Of a stretch of DNA of 32,109 bases, positions 17,827-26,387 are shown one piece after another. The position numbers and the translations under genes were made by a program. Source of the DNA: Minisyncoccota bacterium (GTDB taxonomy: Bacteria > Patescibacteriota > Minisyncoccia > UBA6257 > 2-01-FULL-56-20); contig JANWIW010000023.1 in NCBI GenBank assembly GCA_025449695.1, forward strand, positions 1-32,109, read 5' to 3'. The notes beneath the pieces are model-generated. The model did no database searches, was not told the origin of the DNA, and saw only the letters and a program-made list of their open reading frames with translations. Each line of letters starts with the position of its first letter. Within the stretch, counting starts at the first letter, position 1.

Positions 17827-18830
17827 CTCTTATTGAGCAGCGTCCGCTTGTAAGTGTCCAGATGATCAAGGATGAGCCCGGTCCCCTTCGCGACGCAGAA
17901 CAGCGGGTCCTCCGCCACGTATGCGGGCACGCCAAGATACCGCTCGAAGAACTCGGGCAAGTGGTTCAGCTGAGCGCTCCCTCCGGAAAGGATCACTCCC
18001 TTCTCCATTATGTCCGCTACGAGCTCGGGCGGGGTGACGTTGAACACATTCTTAACCGATTCCGCGATCTCGAGAAGCAGGGGTGTCAGGGCTTCAGCGA
18101 TGTTGTTGGAAGTAATGATGATGTCGCGGGGCAGCCCGGTCTGGAGGTCGCGGCCGCGGATCTGGTATTCGGCCTTGTTCTTCGTGACCAGCGCCGAGCC
18201 GACCTCGATCTTCACGTTCTCCGCGGTCTGCTCGCCGATGGCTAGGCCGTATTTCTTCTTCACGTAATCGCTCACGGCGCGGTCGAACTTGTTGCCGGCC
18301 ACGCGCACCGAGGTCCAGGACACTATGTTGCCGAGCGCGATCACCGCGACCTCCGCCGTCCCGCCGCCGATGTTGATGATCATATGGCCGGAACGGGCAT
18401 TGATAGGAATGCCCGCGCCGAGGGCGGCGAGCACCGGCTCCCGCACGATGAAAGCGTTCCGGGCGCCGGCCTCCTTGGCGGCGTTCACGACCGCGCGGCG
18501 CTCGGTCTGGGTCACCCCGGCGGGAACGGAGATCACCACCTCCGGCTTCAGCGGGCTCCACCATTTGGTGGCCTTGCCGATAAAGTAGGTCAAAAGGGCC
18601 TTGGTAATATAGTAATCCGCGATCACGCCGTCCTTGAGCGGCCGGTAGGCCACGATCTCATCGGGGGTGCGGCCGATCATTTCTTTGGCTTCGGATCCCA
18701 CGGCGAGTACGGAGTTCTCCGGCTTGGACAGAGCAACGATGGTGGGCTCGTTAATGATGAAGCCCCTGCCCGGCACGAACACGACGGTATTGGCGGTGCC
18801 GAGGTCAATACCGATCTTTTGGGTGAGCAT
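17823..18830 (-). CDS. mreB: Rod shape-determining protein MreB
   Basis: IGIDLGTANTVVFVPGRGFIINEPTIVAL, SVPAGVTQTERRAVVNAAKEAGAR, MIINIGGGTAEVAVIALG, GVILSGGSAQLNHLPEFF. Confidence 0.95.
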   Translation of the reverse strand: MLTQKIGIDLGTANTVVFVPGRGFIINEPTIVALSKPENSVLAVGSEAKEMIGRTPDEIVAYRPLKDGVIADYYITKALLTYFIGKATKWWSPLKPEVVISVPAGVTQTERRAVVNAAKEAGARNAFIVREPVLAALGAGIPINARSGHMIINIGGGTAEVAVIALGNIVSWTSVRVAGNKFDRAVSDYVKKKYGLAIGEQTAENVKIEVGSALVTKNKAEYQIRGRDLQTGLPRDIIITSNNIAEALTPLLLEIAESVKNVFNVTPPELVADIMEKGVILSGGSAQLNHLPEFFERYLGVPAYVAEDPLFCVAKGTGLILDHLDTYKRTLLNKR

Positions 18831-18928
18831 GTTGCACTATTGTATGCCGGATTTACCGTTCCAGCAATGAGTCACTTTGACAAGCGGTTCTATTAATGAT
18901 ATAAAGAAGGTAGTAGGAGGGGTCGGTG

Positions 18929-19198
18929 ATGCAATACATCCGCAACCTTATCAAGGCACTCCGTGACACGCTCCAGGATCGGGACGCAAAGGTGCGTCGT
19001 GGCGCCAGAGCGATACTCTTTCTCGCCGGGATCCTCGGCATCTTCTCCATCGTCTTCGTGAGCGGCGGGATCCAGTTCTGGATCACCTTTCCCGACGAGC
19101 TGGTAATGGTGATCACTTCCATCGTTCTGGGCCTGATCTGCGGGATCGGGGCACTGATACTCACGGTTTTCTGCCCGACGACGGCCGCCTATTGGTAA
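18929..19198 (+). CDS. Small two-TM membrane protein
   Basis: MQYIRNLIKALRDTL... two hydrophobic segments; TAGGAGG Shine-Dalgarno about 8 nt upstream of ATG 18929. Confidence 0.65.
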   Translation: MQYIRNLIKALRDTLQDRDAKVRRGARAILFLAGILGIFSIVFVSGGIQFWITFPDELVMVITSIVLGLICGIGALILTVFCPTTAAYW

Positions 19199-19218
19199 GA
19201 CGGCTGAGGGCATATCTC

Positions 19219-19245
19219 TGGCGTGGACGCGATGCGTCCACGCCA
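19219..19245. terminator. Hairpin between convergent genes
   Basis: TGGCGTGGACGC-GAT-GCGTCCACGCCA. Confidence 0.55.
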
Positions 19246-19252
19246 CGAGTGT

Positions 19253-19672
19253 TTAATGATCAAGCCCGAGCGCCTTCAATAAGAGCGCTTTAGTGGCAGG
19301 ATGATAGATCTCTGTGGACGGAAGGTCTTCTAGAGGCAACCAATGGAGCTCGTAAGAATTCCCTTCAACGGTGATTGAAGCTTCTTCGCCGCCGAGGATA
19401 GGTTCGCCCTGGACGGATCCCGCCAGGAAATAATATTGCTTATCGTACTTACTGCCCGCGTCCGGGGCCACGTCGTGCTCGAAGAGTTTTTTGGCCAGCA
19501 TGATATCGAGGCCGGTCTCTTCTTTTAATTCCCTCACGGCCGCCGCTTCCGGGGTCTCACCTTTTTCGATCGTCCCACCTGGAAGTATGTAATACTCGCG
19601 TCCGGCGTGAGCCCGGCGCATGAGCAGCATTTTCCCCTCTCGGATTATGATTACGCCGGCTCGGGTACGCAT
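19253..19672 (-). CDS. Nudix hydrolase
   Basis: Nudix box GGTIEKGETPEAAAVRELKEETGL. Confidence 0.92.
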   Translation of the reverse strand: MRTRAGVIIIREGKMLLMRRAHAGREYYILPGGTIEKGETPEAAAVRELKEETGLDIMLAKKLFEHDVAPDAGSKYDKQYYFLAGSVQGEPILGGEEASITVEGNSYELHWLPLEDLPSTEIYHPATKALLLKALGLDH

Positions 19673-19677
19673 AGTAT

Positions 19678-19760
19678 GTTGTAGTCGTTCTAGCGTTATA
19701 ACCGTTGTAACGTATTTTGCGTTTAGAACATCTAGAACGGTTAAGCCGCTAGAACGCTAT
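19678..19760. repeat. Nonamer inverted array between murA and the Nudix gene
   Basis: gttgtagtc|gttctagc|gttataacc|gttgtaac|gtattttgc|gtttagaac|atctagaac|ggttaagcc|gctagaac|gct. Confidence 0.85.
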
Positions 19761-21055
19761 TCCCTGACCCGTTTTATCTCCGCGCCCAGCTTGCGCAAAC
19801 GGTCGTCTATCTTTTCGTAGCCGCGGTCTATCTCCTCCACGCCCTCGATCTCGCTCTCGCCTTCGGCGACGAGAGCGATGAGGAGCGCCGCCATGCCCGC
19901 GCGCAGGTCGCGAACCTGAAGCTTGCCTCCCTGGAGAGACGTGGGCCCATGCACCACCGCCCGGTGCCGGTGGCCGCTCGTGGCGAAGCGGCAGGGATCG
20001 AAGCCGTCGCAATCCCTGAAGGTCTCGATGTTCGCCCCGAGAGCGTTCAGGTCTTCGGTGTAGCCCAAGCGGTCCTCCCAGATCGTCTCGTGGAGCGCGG
20101 AGTCCCCTTCGGCCTGGGTCAGGAGCACCATGAGCGGCTGCTGCCAGTCGGTCATGAAGCCAGGATTGACGCCGGTTTCGAGCTGCACTCCCCGGAGGCC
20201 GTTCGCGCGGGAAAAAACGATGCCCTCCTTCAGCACGTTATATTCCGCGCCCATCCGGCGCACCACGTTTAGGAAGGTGATCAGGTGGTCCTGCACCGCG
20301 TCCTTCACGAATATCTCTCCCCCCGTCGCGATGGCCAAGCAGGCGAAGGAGACCGCCTCGTTCCGGTCCGGCACGATGTGATGCTGGACTCCGTGCAGCC
20401 TGGCCACCCCCTCGACGACTACCTGGCGGTTCGCGCCAAGCTCGATGATCGCGCCCATATTCTGGAGCATCTTGATGAGATCGATAACCTCCGGCTCCGT
20501 GGCCGCGTTCCGGAGCACTGTCTTGCCTCTGGCCAAAACCGCCGCGAGGAGGATAGTCTCCGTCGCCATCACGCTTGGAAAGCCCAGTTCGATGGAGGTG
20601 CCGTGGAGCCCTTCCGGCGCGGAGGCGCGGTAGCTGCCGGGGCTCTCTTCGATCACCGCCCCCATCTTGCGCAGGGCGTCCACGTGGAAGTTCACCGGCC
20701 GGGGGCCTATCCGGTCCCCGCCGAGGATGGGCACCTCCGCCGTCCCGGAACGGTGCAGGAGCGGCGCGAGCGCGAGGATGGGCAGGCGGTTCCGGCGGGA
20801 AAGACTCGTCACCGTGCTGGTCGTGATGGCGGGAGTATGGATGGTAAGGATGGAACCGGAACGCTCTATCGAACTCCCCACCGCCGCGCAGAGCTCGCCG
20901 GTTATCTCCGTGTCCCCGATCATCGGAAAGTTGCTCAAGACGCACTGCTCCCCGGTGAGGAGCGAAGCCAGCATCATCTTGGTGGCGGCGTTCTTCGCAC
21001 CCGCGAGGGTGATCTCGCCCTCCAGGGGCTTACCGCCTTTCACGAGGAATTTCAT
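19757..21055 (-). CDS. murA: UDP-N-acetylglucosamine 1-carboxyvinyltransferase
   Basis: GGKPLEGEITLAGAKNAATKMMLASLLT, VPILGGDRIGPRPVNFHVDALRKMGA, LETGVNPGFMTDWQQPLMVLLTQAEGDSALHETIWEDRLGY. Confidence 0.93.
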   Translation of the reverse strand: MKFLVKGGKPLEGEITLAGAKNAATKMMLASLLTGEQCVLSNFPMIGDTEITGELCAAVGSSIERSGSILTIHTPAITTSTVTSLSRRNRLPILALAPLLHRSGTAEVPILGGDRIGPRPVNFHVDALRKMGAVIEESPGSYRASAPEGLHGTSIELGFPSVMATETILLAAVLARGKTVLRNAATEPEVIDLIKMLQNMGAIIELGANRQVVVEGVARLHGVQHHIVPDRNEAVSFACLAIATGGEIFVKDAVQDHLITFLNVVRRMGAEYNVLKEGIVFSRANGLRGVQLETGVNPGFMTDWQQPLMVLLTQAEGDSALHETIWEDRLGYTEDLNALGANIETFRDCDGFDPCRFATSGHRHRAVVHGPTSLQGGKLQVRDLRAGMAALLIALVAEGESEIEGVEEIDRGYEKIDDRLRKLGAEIKRVRE

Positions 21056-21113
21056 GGCGTTGTCGCGAATATTAGACAGGTCATTACGTAAGGTTCGTCT
21101 CGGGTTTCGCTCT

Positions 21114-21188
21114 TGTCATCCTGAGCCAAAGGCGAAGGTCCTTCTTTGCGCAATAGCAGAAGGTCCTTCGGGATACCTCAGGATGACA
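21114..21188. repeat. Branched palindromic element, copy 2
   Basis: TGTCATCCTGAG (21114-21125) and CTCAGGATGACA (21177-21188) around GAAGGTCCTTC and GAAGGTCCTTCGGG. Confidence 0.85.
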
Positions 21189-22563
21189 GACCAGTCTGGA
21201 TAAAAGTAGTTAATTCCTTGATGGGCAACCGCTTTTGCTCCGCCGTATCCCGGTCGCGAACCGTGACCGTGCCGTCCTCGAGCGTCTGGAAATCCACGGT
21301 GACGCACCAGGGGGTGCCGATCTCGTCCTGGGCGTAGTAGCGCTTGCCGATGTTGCCGCGGTCGTCCCAAGCGATTGGCGAGAATCGAGAATCGAGAATC
21401 GAGAATATAGCTTTGGCTTTCTCAACAAGCTGGGGCTTATTCGCCAAAAGCGGAAAAACCGCGGCTTTATAAGGGGCGAGGGACGGCTTGAACGCGAGGT
21501 AGACCCTCTTCTTATCCCCTTCGCCTTCCTCCCGGTAGGCATCGAACATGGCTGAAAGGAAAAGCCTGTTGAAGCCCCCTGAGCATTCCACGATATACGG
21601 AATGAAACGATCCCCGGTCTCCTGATCCAGATAAGAAAGGTCCGTCCCGGAGAACTTCTGATGCTGCGTAAGATCGTAATCGCTCCGATGATGGATGCCC
21701 TCGATCTCCTGGAAGCCTATCTCGCCGAACCGGTATTGGACATCCCATGCGTCCTTCGCGTAAAAGGCCCGTTCTTCGGGAGAATGCTGGCGCCAGCGCA
21801 CGTTTTCGGCGGAGAATCCCATGAACTCCGTGTAAAATTTCCAGCGGTTCTCTTTCCATTCCTCATAGTAGCGGTCCGCATCGGCGGGGCGGCAGAAATA
21901 CTGGACGTCCATCTGCTCGAACTCGCGGGTGCGGAAAAGGAAGTTCTTCACCGTGATCTCGTTCCGGAACGCCTTGCCGATCTGCGCGATGCCGAATGGC
22001 AGTTTCAGGCGCATGGTCTCCTGGACCAGCTTGAAGTTAAGGTAAATGTTCTGACAGCTCTCCCCTTTGAGATACACGAGGGTAGTGTCGTCCTCGGTCG
22101 CCCCGAGATGGGTCTTCACCAGCTGGTTGAACTTCTTCGCGGAGGAAACGGGGTTGCCATCGGGACTTCTGAGGCCATGGCTTCGGATCAGGTCGTCAAT
22201 CTCCTGCAGGGAAAGGCCTCCGGCGTTCTCCAGAAGGCCGGCTTCCTCGATGAGGTGGTCTGCGCGATAGCGCTTATGGGTAACCATATCCTCGACCAGC
22301 ACGTCGGCGAAACCTCCTACGTGGCCGCTCGCTTCCCATACCCGCGGATGCATGAAGATCGCGCCCTCGATCTCGACGACATCCTCCCTCATCTCCACGT
22401 TCCAGCGCCTCCAGGCCTTCTCGATATTCTTTTTTAAGAGAAAGCCCATGGGGCCGAAGTCATACGTGGCGGCAAAACCTCCGTATATCTCGCTGCTCGG
22501 AAAGACAAAGCCCCGCCTCTTGCAAAGGCTTACGATCTTTTCCATAAGGCTCGGCTGGGTCAT
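21178..22563 (-). CDS. glyS: Glycyl-tRNA synthetase (dimeric type)
   Basis: CKRRGFVFPSSEIYGGFAATYDFGPMGFLLKKNIEKAWRR, IAQIGKAFRNEITVKNFLFRTREFEQMDVQYF, RRFIPYIVE-like region, YYAQDEIGTPWCVTVDFQTLEDGTVTVRDRDT. Start MTQPSL; upstream part of track ORF is repeat DNA. The symbol follows general usage. Confidence 0.9.
   Translation of the reverse strand: MTQPSLMEKIVSLCKRRGFVFPSSEIYGGFAATYDFGPMGFLLKKNIEKAWRRWNVEMREDVVEIEGAIFMHPRVWEASGHVGGFADVLVEDMVTHKRYRADHLIEEAGLLENAGGLSLQEIDDLIRSHGLRSPDGNPVSSAKKFNQLVKTHLGATEDDTTLVYLKGESCQNIYLNFKLVQETMRLKLPFGIAQIGKAFRNEITVKNFLFRTREFEQMDVQYFCRPADADRYYEEWKENRWKFYTEFMGFSAENVRWRQHSPEERAFYAKDAWDVQYRFGEIGFQEIEGIHHRSDYDLTQHQKFSGTDLSYLDQETGDRFIPYIVECSGGFNRLFLSAMFDAYREEGEGDKKRVYLAFKPSLAPYKAAVFPLLANKPQLVEKAKAIFSILDSRFSPIAWDDRGNIGKRYYAQDEIGTPWCVTVDFQTLEDGTVTVRDRDTAEQKRLPIKELTTFIQTGLSS
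21381..21408. repeat. Heptamer array inside glyS (AGAATCG units)
   Basis: agaatcg|agaatcg|agaatcg|agaatat; translates to IFSILDSRFS on the minus strand. Confidence 0.9.
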
Positions 22564-22574
22564 AGCAATATCTC

Positions 22575-22658
22575 TGTCATCCCCGCGCAGGCGGGGATCA
22601 GGTAGGGCGATGCTGGCCCCTGACTCCCGCTTTCGCGGGAGTGACAACGCCTGATCCC
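22575..22658. repeat. TGTCATCC-ended palindromic element upstream of glyS
   Basis: CCCCGCGCAGGCGGGG and CTCCCGCTTTCGCGGGAG hairpins, plus GGGATCAGG/CCTGATCCC and TGTCA/TGACA pairs. Confidence 0.75.
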
Positions 22659-22697
22659 ATCGGGTGTTTAAGATTCTAGCTGTAAAAGCGCTTATTC

Positions 22698-24509
22698 TCA
22701 AGGACTCACCTTGCCTCCGCCGCTCGCCTTCGGATCGTCGGGCAGGTATGAGTTCTTCGCCTCGCCCGCTGTCGTGACCTCGAGCCCGGTGAAGCTATCC
22801 TTCGCCCGCAGGGTGGTCGCCCCTACGAGCGGCACGGAGCCGCCGATCTGGTTCACTGCCGGGATGACCTCAATCTGGAAGACCGCCTCGACCGGGTTCC
22901 CTACGATTCCCTGGGTCGCCGCGACGCGCGGGATGTCCCAGCTCACTATCCCGCTTTGTGGGTCATAGACGGGTACGGATGGCATGCTGCTCTGGACCTT
23001 GCCGGTGAAAGCCGTTCCCGGGGGGAGCTTGGCCTCCACATGGACCGGCTCCATGTCGGTAGGACCGTTCTTCAGCCGCCAGTGGATGGTGAACTGCGCG
23101 GGCTTGTCCACCCGGAGGGGGAAGGTCCCGCCGTTCTTGATATTGGCAGCCGGCTCGTAGTAGTACGCGAGCGCAGTGACACCGATGCCTCCCGCGAGCT
23201 TCGTCTCCAGGTTAGCAAAAGAGATCGTCTTTAAGGCGGTGACCTCCGGCGGCACGGTCGGCGATTCGGCGACGGCTTCCACCTTAAAAGAGAAGTTCTT
23301 GTCGGACAAGCGGCGGAGAACGACTTTCTCGAGGACTGGCACAGTGAAGGTAAGCATTCCTCGCGTGCTTGGGGCCACGCTCTGCAGGGCGGGCGCGTTG
23401 GCTGCGGTCCAGGTCAGGGTATTCGTGCGCGAATCGAGACTGCCATCGGTCCGGAGGCGAGCGAGGTCATAGAGGCCTCCCGTGAGGCGTGCGGTCACCT
23501 TCACCGCAGAGAGGACGACCTGGGAGTTGTTGGAATATTCGAGGGTATAGCTCAGCGTATCTCCCGGGTGGGCGATGAAATCGCGGGCCCCGTTCACCGT
23601 GACCGCGAGCGCGAGCGGGGCCTGTGCCACGGTGAGCTGCGGTGAGGCGCTCCAGAGGGTGTAGGTCTGCCCTTCGATATCTGAGGTCAGCTTCGCCGGC
23701 AGGGCGAACTGAGGCGCGGCGCCGGACACGTGCGCGGTCACGGTGATGGTGCCGAAGGCGTTCGGCGTGACCGCTCCCAGGTTCCATGCCCCTCCCCCGC
23801 TCTCGCTCACGAGCGGGGTGCTGGTCGTGTTCACGATAGTGAGTTGGGACGGATAGTCGAGGGCAAGCCGGACGTTCTTGAGCGCCTGACCCGTGGTGTT
23901 CCGGTACTGCACAACGATGTCGAAATCCTGCCCGCTCGCCACGCTTTGCGGCACGCCCAGAGTCGCGTCCAGTGCGGGCGGCCCCACGGCGATGCTTGCC
24001 TCCTCTTCCAGGGCAAACACATGGCCGGCTGCGCTCTTCAGCGCGTATCTGAGGCGCACGTCGAACCGCTTGTAGGTCTGCGCCCCGCTCAAGGCAAGAA
24101 GGGAAAGGGTGCGCTTGCCGGAGGTGCCCGGGAGAAGCTCGCCTATTTCCTCTTCGTCGAATCGCTTGTCGGGCGAGGCACCCACGAGCACCAGGCCTTC
24201 CGGCAGGCCGACCGTAAGCACCGTGCCTTGCACGGGCTGATCGGAGGCGTTCTCGTAGGAGACGGCCATCTCGAACGGCACGCCCGGAACCACCTTGTCC
24301 GGCAGGGAAGTACTCAGGGTAATGAGAGGCGCCGGGTGGCGCAGGATGACATAGTAGTATGCGAAAGCCCCGCCGGCGATGAGGACGAGCACGACGATGC
24401 CCATGGCTACGTATGGCCAGCGGGACCTCGGTGCGGCATGGATCGGTTCCGGTTCGGGTTCGCCTTGCGGCAAGGACGAAGGACGCGGGGACATGTAAGG
24501 AAGAGGCAT
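22698..24509 (-). CDS. Large membrane-anchored surface protein with repeated beta-sandwich (DUF11-like) domains
   Basis: Pro-rich N-terminus, one TM (YVAMGIVVLVLIAGGAFAYYYVIL), repeated motifs such as VSYENASDQPVQGTVLTVGLPEGL / VQYRNTTGQALKNVRLALDYPSQL / LEYSNNSQVVLSAVKVTARL. Confidence 0.75.
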   Translation of the reverse strand: MPLPYMSPRPSSLPQGEPEPEPIHAAPRSRWPYVAMGIVVLVLIAGGAFAYYYVILRHPAPLITLSTSLPDKVVPGVPFEMAVSYENASDQPVQGTVLTVGLPEGLVLVGASPDKRFDEEEIGELLPGTSGKRTLSLLALSGAQTYKRFDVRLRYALKSAAGHVFALEEEASIAVGPPALDATLGVPQSVASGQDFDIVVQYRNTTGQALKNVRLALDYPSQLTIVNTTSTPLVSESGGGAWNLGAVTPNAFGTITVTAHVSGAAPQFALPAKLTSDIEGQTYTLWSASPQLTVAQAPLALAVTVNGARDFIAHPGDTLSYTLEYSNNSQVVLSAVKVTARLTGGLYDLARLRTDGSLDSRTNTLTWTAANAPALQSVAPSTRGMLTFTVPVLEKVVLRRLSDKNFSFKVEAVAESPTVPPEVTALKTISFANLETKLAGGIGVTALAYYYEPAANIKNGGTFPLRVDKPAQFTIHWRLKNGPTDMEPVHVEAKLPPGTAFTGKVQSSMPSVPVYDPQSGIVSWDIPRVAATQGIVGNPVEAVFQIEVIPAVNQIGGSVPLVGATTLRAKDSFTGLEVTTAGEAKNSYLPDDPKASGGGKVSP

Positions 24510-24543
24510 AGAAAAGAGGTGAGAACTGCCAAGATAAGGGCTC

Positions 24544-25032
24544 TTACCAATATAGTACCTGTCCGGGAGGGAGTTTTGAAGCGCAGGCGGCGCAGAACAT
24601 CTCTTGCCGGGGCGCGTGGAATGCCACGGCGGTCTTGCCGCACGTCGCGCATTGCGCGCCGTTCGGGTCCCAGCCGAGGATACGGAGCGCCTCCCGCCAG
24701 GAAAATTTGTCCGTCTTGAGCAGATTCCACAGCTCCGGCTCCGGTTCGCCTTCCGGCAAAAGCTCCTTCAAAGCATGGAGGTCCGGCGGCGCGGCGCGGA
24801 GCCGCCGCGACGTCAGGCTATCCACAATCTGGAGGCCGCTTTTCTCGACGAAGCGCATGTTCACGAAGGCCCCCGGTTCGAGATGAGCGGCAAGCTTGGA
24901 AGTAATCTTGCGAGTCGAGACGGATTTACCGGAGAGCTTGCCTAACCGCTCGGTGAAGAAAGTCACGCGATTATCGAACTCCCGGAAAGGCTCCCGGTCC
25001 AGAATTACGGCCTGGACGACGTACTCGTGCAT
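24544..25032 (-). CDS. RecO-like DNA repair protein (short)
   Basis: YVVQAVILDREPFREFDNRVTFFTERLGKLSGKSVSTRKITSKLAAHLEPGAFVNMRFVEKSGLQIV and a four-Cys cluster CATCGK...FCAAC. Confidence 0.7.
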   Translation of the reverse strand: MHEYVVQAVILDREPFREFDNRVTFFTERLGKLSGKSVSTRKITSKLAAHLEPGAFVNMRFVEKSGLQIVDSLTSRRLRAAPPDLHALKELLPEGEPEPELWNLLKTDKFSWREALRILGWDPNGAQCATCGKTAVAFHAPRQEMFCAACASKLPPGQVLYW

Positions 25033-25033
25033 G

Positions 25034-25423
25034 TCAGCCGATATCCCGCAGGACCTCTTCGAGCGTAGACCGCCGCTCCACCGCGGGATGAAAGAAAAAT
25101 GCCGATTCGTGCAAGTCGCCGATCACGTAAATGTCCGGCTTGCCGGTCATGATCTTCAAAATAATAGCCCCACCGAGCTCGGAGAATGAGCCTCGCCCTC
25201 CCGCCGATCCGTCCGCGAGAAATAGGAGCGCGTCTGCGTCCTTCACGCCCGCCATGGCTTTCTCCGTCTGGCGCGAGGCCTCTGCAGCGTGCTCTGCGTA
25301 CGGCCGCACATCCTCGTACATGGTCCAGTCGAGCGCGATCTCGTGGCCAGCAACCTGCAGCTCTTGATAAACCCTGCGGACGTCATCCTTCCTACTGAAA
25401 GCCGCAGCAACATAGATCTTCAT
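25034..25423 (-). CDS. Nucleoside 2-deoxyribosyltransferase-like protein
   Basis: MKIYVAAAFSRKDDVRRVYQELQVAGHEIALDWT and GSFSELGGAIILKIMTGKPDIYVIG. Confidence 0.6.
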   Translation of the reverse strand: MKIYVAAAFSRKDDVRRVYQELQVAGHEIALDWTMYEDVRPYAEHAAEASRQTEKAMAGVKDADALLFLADGSAGGRGSFSELGGAIILKIMTGKPDIYVIGDLHESAFFFHPAVERRSTLEEVLRDIG

Positions 25424-25456
25424 AGCGCTAATTGTACCGCAATTCTTGCCTTCATA

Positions 25457-25485
25457 TTGACATAAATCATATAAAAGGTTATTAT
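25457..25485 (+). promoter_or_regulatory. Sigma70-type promoter TTGACA-N17-TATTAT
   Basis: -35 TTGACA 25457-25462, -10 TATTAT 25480-25485, 17-nt spacer. Confidence 0.75.
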
Positions 25486-25510
25486 AAATACGAATCTTTG
25501 ATAATCCTAG

Positions 25511-25553
25511 CGCGGTTCTCTCAGGGGGCTCGACTCCCCTTGGGAGAACCGCG
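25511..25553 (+). promoter_or_regulatory. Leader hairpin upstream of the 25579 gene
   Basis: CGCGGTTCTC ... GAGAACCGCG with inner GGGG/CCCC, followed by TTTT. Confidence 0.7.
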
Positions 25554-25578
25554 TTTTGAGCGGCAAAAAGGAGAGTTT

Positions 25579-26208
25579 ATGAGCGAAGCGACAGAGATGC
25601 AGTCCAAATGGGGTAATCCGCGCGCGAACCAGATCTCGGCCAGCGTCTCGGGATACCTCAAAACGACGGTGCCCGTGCCGGAGGTCAAGATCTTCGGCTG
25701 GGTCCTGCGCAAGGCGAGCACCCAGGAAGTAGGCGAATACTGCTCGTTCGACACCGAGAAGGGCCAGGCGGTGCCGGACGATATGCGGGGAGAACGCAAG
25801 TTCCTCTACCGCTGCGAACTGATCCGGACGCTGACCCTGCTCGGCGCGGAGCAGAGCTACATGCAGGTCTTCCTCGACGGTTACTCCAACCTGCGCGTGC
25901 CGTCGAGCATCGTGACCCTCAACATCGGCGTGGCAGGCTCGGACAAGCTCGATGCGCCCCTCGCCGACGTCCTGTTCAAGGGCTCCGGCAAACGCTACGG
26001 CTCGCTGACGCAGTACGAGATCCTTCGCGTCACACTGTGGTTCAAGGACCGCGCCCAGTTCAACCAGTACGTCGCTGCTGTGGTCGTGCCCGCGCCGGCG
26101 CCGAAGCCGGCCGTTCACCACCATCACACGACTGTCGACAGGAGCGATGACAACATCCTTCCGGCACTCGTGATCGGCGGACTCATCGGTCTCGCGCTCA
26201 GCGACTAA
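25579..26208 (+). CDS. Orphan protein with C-terminal hydrophobic anchor
   Basis: Start ATG 25579 after AAAAAGGAGAG; 209 aa; C-terminus HHHHTTVDRSDDNILPALVIGGLIGLALSD. Confidence 0.7.
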   Translation: MSEATEMQSKWGNPRANQISASVSGYLKTTVPVPEVKIFGWVLRKASTQEVGEYCSFDTEKGQAVPDDMRGERKFLYRCELIRTLTLLGAEQSYMQVFLDGYSNLRVPSSIVTLNIGVAGSDKLDAPLADVLFKGSGKRYGSLTQYEILRVTLWFKDRAQFNQYVAAVVVPAPAPKPAVHHHHTTVDRSDDNILPALVIGGLIGLALSD

Positions 26209-26220
26209 TCCGCATCCATT

Positions 26221-26257
26221 CAACCCGTTCCCGACGACCCGTCGCGGGAACGGGTTG
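26221..26257 (+). terminator. Strong terminator (shared hairpin, copy 1)
   Basis: CAACCCGTTCCCG...CGCGGGAACGGGTTG then TCATTTTTTTT. Confidence 0.9.
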
Positions 26258-26306
26258 TCATTTTTTTTAATCATCACGGCGTAGAAGATTGGACTTTAAA
26301 TAAAAA

Positions 26307-26347
26307 CCCCTTCTCAGATCGGGACACGTTCCCGATCTGAGAAGGGG
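26307..26347 (-). terminator. Terminator of the 26388-26807 gene
   Basis: CCCCTTCTCAGATCGGGA/TCCCGATCTGAGAAGGGG; on the minus strand followed by TTTTTATTTAAAG. Confidence 0.85.
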
Positions 26348-26387
26348 CGGTGATGCTGCGGTTTCGGCGCGAGCATCACCCCTTGGA

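Noticed and set aside
21661-22437. 258-aa plus-strand ORF opposite glyS
   Set aside because: Antisense to conserved glycyl-tRNA synthetase motifs, no independent start or motif support.
23730-24719. 329-aa plus-strand ORF opposite the surface protein
   Set aside because: Shadow frame across two real minus-strand genes and their intergenic gap.
25507-26277. 256-aa minus-strand ORF opposite the 25579 orphan
   Set aside because: The plus-strand ORF has promoter, Shine-Dalgarno and terminator; the antisense ORF crosses both the leader hairpin and the terminator.
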